64,000 nucleotides of DNA from Parabacteroides sp. (GCA_019417325.1 DXVO01000019.1:62001-126000), one strand, 5' to 3'; counted from the stretch's first letter, positions 26,720-35,652 are shown. The notes: a model not told the origin generated them from the sequence alone. Program-made: numbers and translations.

Positions 26720-27895
26720 TTACAATGCTTTTGCTGCTTTCTTCAGTGATTCCAGTGCGGAAGTCAGGATTGCACGCGGGCATCCGATATTCATTCGCAT
26801 ATATCCTTCGCCACCGGGGCCGAACATACTTCCGTCGTTTAGCAGTAAACCGGCTTTGTCTTGGAAAAGGCTGACCAGCTCTGGCTGGCTAAGACCTAAT
26901 TCGCGACAATCCAACCAGATAAGGAAGGAGGCCTGAGGAGGGTATACTTTGATTTTCGGCAGGTGCATTTGCAAATATTCGTCTACGAAACGTACATTCT
27001 CCATCACGTACATTCTCATCTGCTGCAACCATTCTGCCCCATAAGTATATGCAGCTTCTGTTGCTGTATAAGCAAAAATTGTACCGTCCCCTAATTCTCC
27101 TGCTTCGAGGAATGAATAGAATTTTTCCCGTATCTCATTGTCTGGGATGATAGAGTAGGAACTTACAATACCTGCAATGTTAAAAGTCTTGCTTGGTGCC
27201 ATAAAGGTGATACTGCAAGACGCTGCTTCGGCCGAAACAGTAGCAAAAGGATGATGCGTATACTGGGGAAAACACATTTCCGCATGAATCTCGTCAGAAA
27301 TAACCAGAATATTATGTTTAGAACAGATTTCAGCCAGTTTTACCAAAGTTTCTTTTTTCCACACAATCCCACCAGGATTATGTGGATTGGAAAGAATTAA
27401 TACTTTACATTTATCATCTATTACGGACTCTAAATTATCGAAGTCCATTTCATAAGATCCGTTTATCAACCGGAGAGGATTGTTTACAATTTCGCGGTGC
27501 ATGCTTTCGGGAACGATACGGAAAGGATGGTATACCGGTGGCTGAATGATTATCTTATCGTGCGGTTGTGTAAAGCATTGCAATACGAAACCAATGCCTT
27601 TAACAATTCCCGGAATATAACTCAGCCATTCTTTCTGGATTTTCCAGTTATGTTTGTAATGTACCCATTCTATAATGCTGGTATAATAATTTTCCGAGCC
27701 ATATGTGTATCCGAAGATCTCATGTTCACATCGTTTCCTTATTGCATTCACAATAAAATCCGGAGTCCGGAAATCCATATCGGCAACCCATAATGGAACA
27801 AGGTTTTCGTTTCCGAAACGTTCTTTCATTGCATCATATTTGATACAATTAGTACCGCGCCGTTCTACGATTTCGTCAAAATTGTATTGCTTCAT
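26720..27895 (-). CDS. MalY/PatB-type PLP C-S lyase
   Basis: A 391-residue fold-type I PLP enzyme. The family start (FDEIVERRGTNCIKYD), PLWVADMDFRTP, the SNPHNPGG substrate loop (about 169-176), the ISDEIHAE segment and the APSKTFNIAG motif with the PLP lysine at about 236 all fit MalY/PatB cystathionine beta-lyases rather than plain aminotransferases. The likely reaction is beta-elimination of cystathionine or cysteine conjugates. A regulatory side role, as for E. coli MalY, cannot be judged. Confidence 0.9.
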   Translation of the reverse strand: MKQYNFDEIVERRGTNCIKYDAMKERFGNENLVPLWVADMDFRTPDFIVNAIRKRCEHEIFGYTYGSENYYTSIIEWVHYKHNWKIQKEWLSYIPGIVKGIGFVLQCFTQPHDKIIIQPPVYHPFRIVPESMHREIVNNPLRLINGSYEMDFDNLESVIDDKCKVLILSNPHNPGGIVWKKETLVKLAEICSKHNILVISDEIHAEMCFPQYTHHPFATVSAEAASCSITFMAPSKTFNIAGIVSSYSIIPDNEIREKFYSFLEAGELGDGTIFAYTATEAAYTYGAEWLQQMRMYVMENVRFVDEYLQMHLPKIKVYPPQASFLIWLDCRELGLSQPELVSLFQDKAGLLLNDGSMFGPGGEGYMRMNIGCPRAILTSALESLKKAAKAL

Positions 27896-27942
27896 TTGTA
27901 TTCAATTTTCAGTCTGTTGATTGCCGCCAAAGATACAAATTA

Positions 27943-27968
27943 GTTGACAGTTGACAATTGACAGTTAA
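27943..27968. repeat. Short GTTGACA-type repeat
   Basis: Near-tandem and inverted TTGACA/TGTCAA words form this AT-rich repeat upstream of the MalY-like gene. A related sequence in the other orientation lies inside the cobalamin riboswitch near 43120-43153, so it is a dispersed element. Confidence 0.7.
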
Positions 27969-28054
27969 TAGTTATTTCGCCTTTCAGCTGATTTATAAGC
28001 AGGGAGATGCAATTTGGTGATTCAATTGCCGGGCGGACAGGCTGGTCGGATTAA

Positions 28055-28085
28055 GAAAAAAGCCTGTAGATAATATACAAGCTTT
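28055..28085 (-). terminator. Terminator after tRNA-Glu
   Basis: On the minus strand AAGCTTGTA pairs with TACAGGCTT (one U-G) and is followed by a T run. Confidence 0.8.
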
Positions 28086-28087
28086 AG

Positions 28088-28160
28088 TAGTGCGTCCGGG
28101 GATCGAACCCGAGTTTCCGCCGTGAGAGGGCGGCGTCCTAGGCCACTAGACGAATGCACC
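28088..28160 (-). tRNA. tRNA-Glu, anticodon CTC
   Basis: On the minus strand the body follows tRNA-Glu closely: TTCGTCTAGTGGCC D-arm, CCGCC/GGCGG anticodon stem with loop CTCTCAC (CTC), and T-arm TCGGG-TTCGATC-CCCGG. The acceptor stem GGTGCAT with ACGCACT has a terminal G-U pair and an A6-C67 mismatch. CCA is not encoded. Confidence 0.92.
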
Positions 28161-28430
28161 GTTTAGTTGTCAATCGTTCTGTTTGACGAGACAAAATTAG
28201 TAAAAAAAAATTTCATGGTATCATTCTCGAAGAAAAAATGTAATCTTTTTCGGGATGGCTGTCATTTTGGTATCATTTTACCTCAGACACCACTAAAAGG
28301 CGTTAAAAATGGTATCAAATTCGTTTCTTTTTCATTGTTCTTACTGTTTATTTATTCTACCTTTGCCTCCTGTTATTGAACAATATACTATTGAACAATT
28401 ACTAATACCAGTATTAAAATAACTAATATT
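28161..28430. other. Regulatory region between tRNA-Glu and mutA (270 bp)
   Basis: Promoters leave in both directions. The octamer TGGTATCA occurs three times (28216-28223, 28268-28275, 28310-28317), all in the same orientation and all before the mutA promoter. A possible -7 box for tRNA-Glu (TAATTTTG on the minus strand) is at 28192-28199. A 70-codon open frame at 28167-28379 has no family resemblance and is not called. Confidence 0.55.
28334..28365 (+). promoter_or_regulatory. Promoter for mutA-mutB
   Basis: ATTG at 28334-28337, a 20-nt spacer and TACCTTTG at 28358-28365 fit the Bacteroides promoter with one mismatch. The leader to the mutA start would be about 60 nt. Confidence 0.6.
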
Positions 28431-30335
28431 ATGGCAGAATTAAAAGAAAAACTTTTCTCAGAATTCGCACCTGTATCTACTGAAGAGTGGATGGCGAAGA
28501 TTACGGCAGACCTGAAAGGTGTTCCGTTTGAGAAAAAGCTTGTTTGGAAGACAGGCGAAGGATTTAATGTAAATCCTTTCTATCGTGCAGAAGACATCGA
28601 AGGATTGAAGACTACAGAGTCTCTTCCCGGTGAATTCCCTTACGTTCGCGGTACTAAAAAAGACAACGACTGGAAGGTTCGCCAAAACATTGAAGTAACA
28701 TGCTTTAAAGGTGCCAACGAAAAAGCGCTCGACATCCTGAACAAGGGTGTATCTTCGTTAGGTTTCATTATTAAAGGTGATGAAGTAAATGCTGAAAACA
28801 TCGCTACCTTATTAGAAGGTATTTGCCCTGAATGCGTGGAACTGAACTTTAATACCTGCAATTGCAAGGCTGAAAAGTTAATCGGTATTCTGGCCGAATA
28901 TCTCAAAGGTAAAGGTGCTGATCTGAGTAAATGTTTCGGTTCTGTAAATTACGATCCGTTCAAGAAGCCATTAGTTAAAGGTAAAGAGAATGAAAACTGG
29001 GTGGAAGCTGCCGCAGCTGTGCTCAAAGCCGGCAAAGCTCTGCCTCGTTATAAAGTATTGGCAGTAAATGCCTTTTACCTGAATAATGCTGGTGCATATA
29101 TTGCTCAGGAATTAGGTTATGCATTATCTTGGGGTAACGAACTGATGGCGAAATTGGTAGAAGCCGGTTTTGAAGCAGATGAAGTTGCCAAAAAGATTAA
29201 GTTTAATATGGGTATCAGCTCCAACTATTTCATGGAAATTGCAAAGTTCCGTGCTGCACGTTGGTTATGGGCTGAAATTGTAGCTGCTTATAATCCTGTT
29301 TGCCACTGTCCGACAGAATGTCCTAACAAAGCTGATAACGGTTTATGCCGTTGTGCTTGCAAGATGAGTGTACATGCTCAGACTTCAGAATGGAACATGA
29401 CTATTTACGATGCTCACGTAAACTTGCTTCGTACTCAGACAGAAGCTATGTCTGCTGCTCTAGCCGGCGTAGATTCTATTACTGTTCGTCCGTTCGATAA
29501 GACTTACCAGACTTCGGATGACTTCTCAGAACGTATTGCCCGCAACCAGCAATTATTGCTGAAAGAAGAATGTCACTTGGATAAAGTAGTCGATCCTTCT
29601 GCCGGCTCTTATTATGTAGAAGTTCTGACAAATTCATTGGCTGATGTAGCTTGGAAATTATTCTTGGAAACAGAAGAAAAAGGCGGTTTCGGTGTTGCTG
29701 TTTTGGCTGGCGATATTCAGAAAGCAGTAAATGCTTCTAATGATGCCCGCAAGAAAGCTGTTGCAACTCGCCGTGAAATCTTATTAGGTTCTAACCAGTT
29801 CCCGAACTTCACAGAGGTAGCTGCCGAAAAGATTAAGGAAACTGCATCTTGCTGCTGTGGTGGCGGACATTGCGGTGAAGCAACTATTACTGCTCTAGAT
29901 TTCTCACGTGGTGCTTCTCAGTTTGAAGCTCTCCGTTTAGCTACAGAAAAGAGCGGCAAAACTCCGAAAGTATTTATGTTGACAATTGGTAACCTGGCTA
30001 TGCGTTTGGCTCGTTCGCAGTTCTCTGCTAACTTCTTCGGATGTGCAGGATACAAAATTATCGACAACTTAGGTTTCGAAACCGTAGAAGCCGGTGTAGA
30101 TGCAGCTGTTAAGGCTGGTGCCGAAATTGTAGTTCTCTGTTCAAGCGACGACGAATATGCAGATTATGCTCCTGCTGCTTATAAAGCACTTGCCGGACGT
30201 GCAGAATTTGTTGTGGCTGGTGCTCCTGCTTGCATGGAAGACCTGAAGGCTCAGGGTATCGACCAGTTTATTAATGTGAAGAGCAATGTGCTTGAAACAT
30301 TGCAGGCTTTCAACGCTAAATTAGGAATCGCTTAA
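28431..30335 (+). CDS. mutA: Methylmalonyl-CoA mutase, small subunit
   Basis: The non-catalytic partner of MutB in the B12-dependent conversion between succinyl-CoA and methylmalonyl-CoA, a step of propionate production. The 634-residue protein has the mutase barrel (MEIAKFRAARWLWAEIV, HAQTSEWNMTIYD, RTQTEAMSAALAGVDSITV, DPSAGSYYVE) and a C-terminal B12-domain fold without the DxHxxG cobalt-binding motif, as expected for this subunit. Two cysteine clusters are unusual: six Cys between residues 291 and 310, and CCCGGGHC at 474-481. Start fits the conserved EKLFSEFAPVSTEEW opening. It is 12 bp ahead of mutB. Confidence 0.97.
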   Translation: MAELKEKLFSEFAPVSTEEWMAKITADLKGVPFEKKLVWKTGEGFNVNPFYRAEDIEGLKTTESLPGEFPYVRGTKKDNDWKVRQNIEVTCFKGANEKALDILNKGVSSLGFIIKGDEVNAENIATLLEGICPECVELNFNTCNCKAEKLIGILAEYLKGKGADLSKCFGSVNYDPFKKPLVKGKENENWVEAAAAVLKAGKALPRYKVLAVNAFYLNNAGAYIAQELGYALSWGNELMAKLVEAGFEADEVAKKIKFNMGISSNYFMEIAKFRAARWLWAEIVAAYNPVCHCPTECPNKADNGLCRCACKMSVHAQTSEWNMTIYDAHVNLLRTQTEAMSAALAGVDSITVRPFDKTYQTSDDFSERIARNQQLLLKEECHLDKVVDPSAGSYYVEVLTNSLADVAWKLFLETEEKGGFGVAVLAGDIQKAVNASNDARKKAVATRREILLGSNQFPNFTEVAAEKIKETASCCCGGGHCGEATITALDFSRGASQFEALRLATEKSGKTPKVFMLTIGNLAMRLARSQFSANFFGCAGYKIIDNLGFETVEAGVDAAVKAGAEIVVLCSSDDEYADYAPAAYKALAGRAEFVVAGAPACMEDLKAQGIDQFINVKSNVLETLQAFNAKLGIA

Positions 30336-30347
30336 GTAGAAACAATT

Positions 30348-32495
30348 ATGAGACCGAATTTTAAAAATATAGATATAAAGAATGCCGGTTTTGCAGCAAC
30401 AAACGCTGCCGAATGGGCAAAAGCCAATGGTATTGAAGCCAATTGGAAAACACCTGAGCATATCGAGGTAAAACCCGTATATACAAAAGAAGACCTGGAA
30501 GGTATGGAACATCTGAATTATGCTTCAGGTTTGCCTCCTTATCTGCGTGGTCCGTATAGCGGTATGTATGCTATGCGTCCCTGGACAATCCGCCAGTACG
30601 CAGGTTTCTCTACAGCTGAAGAATCTAACGCATTCTATCGTCGTAACCTGGCTTCCGGACAGAAAGGTTTGTCTGTAGCATTCGACCTTCCGACCCACCG
30701 TGGATACGATGCCGATAACGAACGTGTAGTTGGCGATGTAGGTAAAGCGGGTGTATCTATTTGTTCTTTGGAAAACATGAAAGTTCTGTTCGCCGGTATT
30801 CCTCTGAATAAGATGTCTGTATCCATGACAATGAACGGTGGTGTTCTCCCCGTATTGGCTTTCTATATCAATGCAGGTTTGGAACAAGGAGCTAAGCTGG
30901 AAGAAATGGCTGGTACTATCCAGAATGATATTCTGAAAGAGTTCATGGTGCGTAACACATATATTTACCCACCTGAATTCTCAATGAAGATTATTGCAGA
31001 CATCTTCGAATATACTTCCCAGAAAATGCCTAAGTTCAACTCTATATCTATCTCCGGTTACCACATGCAGGAAGCTGGTGCAACAGCGGATATCGAAATG
31101 GCTTATACCTTGTGTGACGGTATGGAGTATCTTCGTGCCGGTGTGAACGCAGGTATCGATGTGGATGCTTTCGCTCCGCGTTTGTCATTCTTCTGGGCTA
31201 TCGGTGTAAACCATTTCATGGAAATAGCCAAGATGCGTGCTGCACGTATGTTGTGGGCGAAGATTGTGAAGAGCTTCAATGCTAAGAACCCGAAATCTTT
31301 GGCTCTGCGTACTCACTGCCAGACTTCCGGTTGGTCATTGACAGAACAGGATCCGTTCAACAACGTGGGTCGTACTTGTATCGAAGCAATGGCAGCAGCT
31401 CTTGGCCATACCCAGTCTCTGCATACCAACGCATTGGACGAAGCAATCGCATTGCCTACCGACTTTTCGGCACGTATTGCACGTAATACACAGATTTATA
31501 TTCAGGAAGAAACAAAAATCTGTAAGGAAATCGACCCGTGGGCTGGTTCTTATTATGTAGAATCTTTGACAAATGAACTGGTACATAAAGGTTGGGCTTT
31601 GATTCAGGAAATCGAAAGCATGGGTGGTATGGCGAAAGCTATCGAAACCGGTCTTCCTAAGATGCGTATCGAAGAAGCTGCTGCACGTACTCAGGCTCGT
31701 ATCGACTCCGGTATTCAGACAATCGTTGGTGTAAACAAGTATCGTCTGGCTAAAGAAGATCCGATCGATATTCTTGAAATCGATAATACAGCCGTTCGTA
31801 ACGAACAGATTGCTGCTTTAAAGGAATTGCGTGAAAATCGCGATGAAGCAGCTGTTCAGAAAGCATTGGCCGATATTACGGAATGTGTGAAGACTAAGAA
31901 AGGCAACTTGCTGGAACTTGCCGTTAAAGCTGCTGGCTTGCGTGCATCTTTGGGAGAAATCTCCGATGCTTGCGAAGTTGTAGTAGGTCGTTATAAAGCA
32001 ATTATTAGAACTATATCAGGCGTGTATTCATCAGAATCAAAGAAAGATGCAGACTTTGAAAGGGCTTGTGAGCTGACTGCCGAGTTTGCTAAGAAAGAAG
32101 GTCGCCAGCCTCGTATTATGATCGCTAAGATGGGTCAGGACGGACACGACCGTGGTGCTAAGGTTGTTGCAACAGGTTATGCAGACTGTGGTTTCGACGT
32201 GGATATGGGACCGTTGTTCCAGACTCCGGCTGAAGCTGCCCGTCAGGCTGTAGAAAACGACGTTCATATAATGGGTGTTTCTTCTTTGGCTGCCGGTCAC
32301 AAAACGTTGGTTCCGCAGGTGATTGAAGAACTGAAGAAGTTAGGTCGTCCCGATATCATCGTAATTGCCGGTGGTGTAATCCCTGCACAGGATTATGACT
32401 TCCTGTACAAAGCAGGTGTTGCCGCTATTTTTGGACCGGGTACTTCCGTTGCAAAAGCAGCTTGTCAGATATTGGAAATCCTGTTAGGTGAATAA
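30348..32495 (+). CDS. mutB: Methylmalonyl-CoA mutase, large (catalytic) subunit
   Basis: This 715-residue subunit binds adenosylcobalamin and carries out the radical rearrangement. The N-terminal barrel has PYLRGPYSGMYAMRPWTIRQYAGF, shown in part by RGPYSGMYAMRPW, SVAFDLPTHRGYDAD, SISGYHMQEAGAT and LRTHCQTSGWSLTEQDP. The C-terminal B12 domain has GQDGHDRGAKVVA, with the cobalt-ligand histidine at about residue 600, and GVSSLAAGHKTLVP. All expected motifs are intact. It is translated with mutA and followed by a strong terminator. Confidence 0.98.
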   Translation: MRPNFKNIDIKNAGFAATNAAEWAKANGIEANWKTPEHIEVKPVYTKEDLEGMEHLNYASGLPPYLRGPYSGMYAMRPWTIRQYAGFSTAEESNAFYRRNLASGQKGLSVAFDLPTHRGYDADNERVVGDVGKAGVSICSLENMKVLFAGIPLNKMSVSMTMNGGVLPVLAFYINAGLEQGAKLEEMAGTIQNDILKEFMVRNTYIYPPEFSMKIIADIFEYTSQKMPKFNSISISGYHMQEAGATADIEMAYTLCDGMEYLRAGVNAGIDVDAFAPRLSFFWAIGVNHFMEIAKMRAARMLWAKIVKSFNAKNPKSLALRTHCQTSGWSLTEQDPFNNVGRTCIEAMAAALGHTQSLHTNALDEAIALPTDFSARIARNTQIYIQEETKICKEIDPWAGSYYVESLTNELVHKGWALIQEIESMGGMAKAIETGLPKMRIEEAAARTQARIDSGIQTIVGVNKYRLAKEDPIDILEIDNTAVRNEQIAALKELRENRDEAAVQKALADITECVKTKKGNLLELAVKAAGLRASLGEISDACEVVVGRYKAIIRTISGVYSSESKKDADFERACELTAEFAKKEGRQPRIMIAKMGQDGHDRGAKVVATGYADCGFDVDMGPLFQTPAEAARQAVENDVHIMGVSSLAAGHKTLVPQVIEELKKLGRPDIIVIAGGVIPAQDYDFLYKAGVAAIFGPGTSVAKAACQILEILLGE

Positions 32496-32537
32496 TGACA
32501 AAGTAAGACTTTAAAAATAATAGAAGTCTTTTATCAT

Positions 32538-32580
32538 AAAACCGTGCAGTTTCCATCCGGAGACTGTACGGTTATTTTTT
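32538..32580 (+). terminator. Terminator after mutB
   Basis: AACCGTGCAGT pairs with ACTGTACGGTT (one G-U) around a 12-nt loop and is followed by ATTTTTT. Confidence 0.85.
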
Positions 32581-32589
32581 ATAATCCAA

Positions 32590-34005
32590 ATGAATAGAAA
32601 TATGAAGCTGAGGCGTGATTGTATAGAGAAGGTATCGGTTGTTTTTACGGCTGTATTAACGTGTGTTCTGCTGGTAACTTCTTGCCAGAAAAATGATGAA
32701 GGGAATAATGGTCCGAAAGATGATGTAAATACATGGATATACAAAACCATGCAGGAACATTATCTTTGGTATGGTGAGATGCCGTCTCAGAAAAGACTTG
32801 ATTATAATCTTTCTCCGGAAGATTTTTTTAATTCTTTACTGGTTGATGAAGATGGAGCAATTTTGAATAATACGAAAATCTGGTTTTCTACAATAGAAAA
32901 GAAAGATGAAGCTACAAAGGCGATATCGGATGCTTCTGATTCATATGGATTTGAATATGCTTCCCTTCGTTTAACAAGTGGTTTGTATTATGCTTGGGTT
33001 CTATATGTTCTTCCTAATTCGCCGGCAGCAGAGGCCGGATTGAAACGTGGAGACTGGATTGTGGGAGTAAATAATATATCTCCGATAATGGACCTTTCTA
33101 TTTTGAATAGTGGTATTGGCACTCGTTTCCAAATGGCACAATTCAAAGATAATAAGTTTGTAGAAAGCGGGACAATAGACATATCCGCATCACGTACAGT
33201 GGAAGATACACCATTTTTGAAGGATTCGGTTTATCATGTGGATGGTAAAACTATAGGATATCTGTTGTATAACCATTTTGCTTCTGGTCCGGATAATAAA
33301 AACTATAGCTATGATGAAAGAATGAAACAAATCTTTGTCTCCTTTAAATCTGAAAATGTGAATGAGTTTGTTCTTGATTTGCGTTATAATGGAGGTGGAT
33401 TGGTTACCAGTTCATTACTCTTGACTTCCCTTCTGGCGCCGGCCAATGCATTAGGAAAAACATTCTGTATTATGGAATATAACGACAAACATGCAGATGA
33501 TACTCAAACATTACCTTTGAAAAATAACAATGAACTGTCGAATGCAAATTTGAATTTAAAACGAATTTATGTTTTGGTGGGAGATTTGACGGCTTCGGCT
33601 TCGGAAGCTGTAATCAATTGCCTGATACCTTATATGGGCAGAGATAACATCACTTTAATCGGACAGAAGACCATAGGTAAAAGAGTCGGGTCTGTGCCTT
33701 ATGGTGATAATGAAGATTACGGCTGGATACTTCATCCGATAACCTTCAATATTTTTAATGCCGACCATAATGCGGATTATGGAAATGGTTTTAATCCGGA
33801 TGTAAACCTTAACGAGATGGATTATAGGAATAATGTATTATATCCTCTTGGAGACAGAAACGATCTGCTTTTAGGGGCTGCAATCAATTTGATTACCGGA
33901 CATACCTCAAAGAGTCCGTCCGTTCAAACCTGCGGAACTTCCGATTTTTCTTATCCTTCTTTGGAAAGAAAAGCAAAAGGATTGATCTATACTCCTGAAA
34001 AATAA
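32590..34005 (+). CDS. S41-family protease lipoprotein with PDZ domain
   Basis: A 471-residue exported lipoprotein (lipobox VTSC). An N-terminal helical region (WIYKTMQEHYLWY) leads to a PDZ-like domain (about 115-200: VLPNSPAAEAGLKRGDWIVGVN). The S41 catalytic core follows, with LDLRYNGGG, TASASE (probable nucleophile Ser at about 338) and IGQKTIGKRVG (Lys at about 364). The Ser-Lys spacing of 26 matches C-terminal processing proteases. It probably trims periplasmic or surface proteins. The alternative start at 32602 is as good. It is convergent with the Card1-like gene, only 10 bp apart. Confidence 0.9.
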   Translation: MNRNMKLRRDCIEKVSVVFTAVLTCVLLVTSCQKNDEGNNGPKDDVNTWIYKTMQEHYLWYGEMPSQKRLDYNLSPEDFFNSLLVDEDGAILNNTKIWFSTIEKKDEATKAISDASDSYGFEYASLRLTSGLYYAWVLYVLPNSPAAEAGLKRGDWIVGVNNISPIMDLSILNSGIGTRFQMAQFKDNKFVESGTIDISASRTVEDTPFLKDSVYHVDGKTIGYLLYNHFASGPDNKNYSYDERMKQIFVSFKSENVNEFVLDLRYNGGGLVTSSLLLTSLLAPANALGKTFCIMEYNDKHADDTQTLPLKNNNELSNANLNLKRIYVLVGDLTASASEAVINCLIPYMGRDNITLIGQKTIGKRVGSVPYGDNEDYGWILHPITFNIFNADHNADYGNGFNPDVNLNEMDYRNNVLYPLGDRNDLLLGAAINLITGHTSKSPSVQTCGTSDFSYPSLERKAKGLIYTPEK

Positions 34006-34015
34006 GATAAAACAA

Positions 34016-35134
34016 TTATAATTGTAACTCATCCGCCAGCTTGTCCAACCAGGCTGGCATTTTCTTTAAAAAGTCGCTACGTTCTCCGGTGTAATTCGGT
34101 GCAAACAAGTGAATTTGCAAATCCTTGCATTTGTCCCGTAAGCTTTTTTCTATCGGGTAATAGCTGACAAGGACAGCTTGTGAAATATCTCCGCCATAAG
34201 TCTCCCTGACCGCATCGATTTTATAAATGTCATTTTGGGTTACATTCCCGGATTTACATTCTAAAAAGATAAGTTTCTGTTGGTTGTTCAGTAAAACATC
34301 AATCTCGTTCTTCGTTTGCGGATTTCTTTCGTTAGTCTGGAAGATAACACTCTGCCATACTTCCGGCGATTGGGGCCTTTGTTCGCTCCAGTTGCGCACT
34401 TCATTGGCAACCAGTGTCTCCCACCATCTTCCTTCAAAATACAGCATGGTGGCATAACTTTGGTTCAACCGTAATAAAACATATTCCCCCAATGAAATCA
34501 ACAGGGAACCGTTTCGCTGTTTGAAACGCAGGTTATTGGCAAACAGTTTGGAATTAGGCAAACGCGTTAATTGCCGTTTGCAGAAAATGCTGAAGAATTT
34601 CTGGATGCGGGCATGTTCCTGCGGATATTGTTCGATAAACTTCTTGATTTGCAGGGATGCTTTTACTTCGCCGATACTCAGTTCTTTGGCATCATGGTAA
34701 TGAGTCAGTTTGTTTCCGCTTAACCCGAGAATCTCTTCGTTATTAAGTATGCTGTGCAGCGGATGAAATTCGAACGTATTCAGGTGAACGATTTCACCAT
34801 GTTGTGTCAGGTAAAAAGCTTCCGAATCCGTTTCTTTGGCAACGATAAAAGCAGCAAAAGCCATCACTTTAGTCCCTTCGGATAGGTTATAGGCAAATTC
34901 TCCCTGGTGTTCGCTATGAATCCGGCGGCAAACATCCATCACATTATTCCCGTCGTAAGGCTCTGCTTTATACCGGCTGCAACGAATGGATGCCGGCAGT
35001 AAAGGATACATAGGAGTTTCAATATCTTTCGTCTCTTCCGTGTATAAAAGATGGATATGGTCGGGACCGAACTCTTTAATACCATGATAAACCGAAGTGA
35101 TATCTTTGCCGAGAAGAATGATTTGATGTTTCAT
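34016..35134 (-). CDS. Card1/DUF1887-family CARF plus PD-(D/E)XK nuclease
   Basis: A 372-residue cytoplasmic protein with two domains. The N-terminal half (about 1-145) is a CARF-like Rossmann domain with IILLGKDITSVYHGI and the family motif NLSEGTKVMAFAA at 83-95. The C-terminal half is a nuclease domain with GRWWETLVANEV (E239), NEIDVLL (D279) and FLECKSG (E292, K294), the PD-(D/E)XK set. This layout and length match VC1899 and the Card1/Can2 enzymes, which cut single-stranded DNA and RNA when cyclic tetra-adenylate binds the CARF dimer. No cas10, cas gene or CRISPR array is in the window. The activator is therefore unknown. Standalone family members are known; a housekeeping or stress role is also possible. 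Confidence 0.88.
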   Translation of the reverse strand: MKHQIILLGKDITSVYHGIKEFGPDHIHLLYTEETKDIETPMYPLLPASIRCSRYKAEPYDGNNVMDVCRRIHSEHQGEFAYNLSEGTKVMAFAAFIVAKETDSEAFYLTQHGEIVHLNTFEFHPLHSILNNEEILGLSGNKLTHYHDAKELSIGEVKASLQIKKFIEQYPQEHARIQKFFSIFCKRQLTRLPNSKLFANNLRFKQRNGSLLISLGEYVLLRLNQSYATMLYFEGRWWETLVANEVRNWSEQRPQSPEVWQSVIFQTNERNPQTKNEIDVLLNNQQKLIFLECKSGNVTQNDIYKIDAVRETYGGDISQAVLVSYYPIEKSLRDKCKDLQIHLFAPNYTGERSDFLKKMPAWLDKLADELQL

Positions 35135-35427
35135 GATTTCCTGTTTTGAATAATTAGTAAAGGTAAACCTTCTCCTGAAAATACGAAAACTTAAAGGCTG
35201 ATTTATTATTTGAAAAACTTACCTGCTTTTTCATTGCTACGGAAAGGGAAAAACAGTCCAGTATCCTGCCTTCGCATCAAAGTGAAGCTGTTTTGCAGCA
35301 GGCTACCCATCTTATCTGACGGAATAGACAACGACCTGTAATAATTTATATAAGATAAGAGGGAACTATTTTTTATAGCCCCCTCTTTAGTGATCTGAAT
35401 TTGTGAAATAGAAAAAGGATTAGTGTT
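35135..35427. other. Leader region of the Card1-like gene (293 bp)
   Basis: There is no open frame worth calling. A terminator hairpin for the upstream leftward genes lies at 35357-35387. The rest is AT-rich and probably holds the nuclease promoter; no clear TTTG / TAnnTTTG pair was found on the minus strand. No direct repeats of CRISPR size are present. Confidence 0.5.
35357..35387 (-). terminator. Hairpin after the 67-aa ORF
   Basis: On the minus strand AAGAGGGGGCTAT pairs with ATAGTTCCCTCTT (two G-U pairs) around a 5-nt A-rich loop. The following T run is weak. Confidence 0.6.
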
Positions 35428-35631
35428 TTATACTAAGGTGTCTATGGCCAGATTTAATTTAGAAGCTTTAGCAGACAGGTTGCCATCCAGCATTAGGCTT
35501 GCTAAAACTTTAGTGAAGTTTGCCAGGTCGACATCGAGAGAATATGGAGCACTATTATATTGGTAGGATGCAGACATTGCCTGCACGATTTTTTTAGCAT
35601 TATCACTACCGGGAACTAACTTTTGTTTCAT
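35428..35631 (-). CDS. Small protein, 67 aa, unknown
   Basis: It begins 21 bp after the S41-like gene stop and ends before a hairpin, so it looks like the last gene of that operon. It has no signal peptide: MKQKLVPGSDNAKK leads to a mixed stretch with small residues and a hydrophobic, helix-prone end (LANFTKVLASLMLDG, then KLNLAIDTLV). The ribosome-binding site is weak. I do not recognise a family. It could be a real small protein, a peptide substrate of the neighbouring protease-like gene, or a chance frame. Confidence 0.5.
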   Translation of the reverse strand: MKQKLVPGSDNAKKIVQAMSASYQYNSAPYSLDVDLANFTKVLASLMLDGNLSAKASKLNLAIDTLV

Positions 35632-35652
35632 ATTTTTTTGATTATAGTTTAT

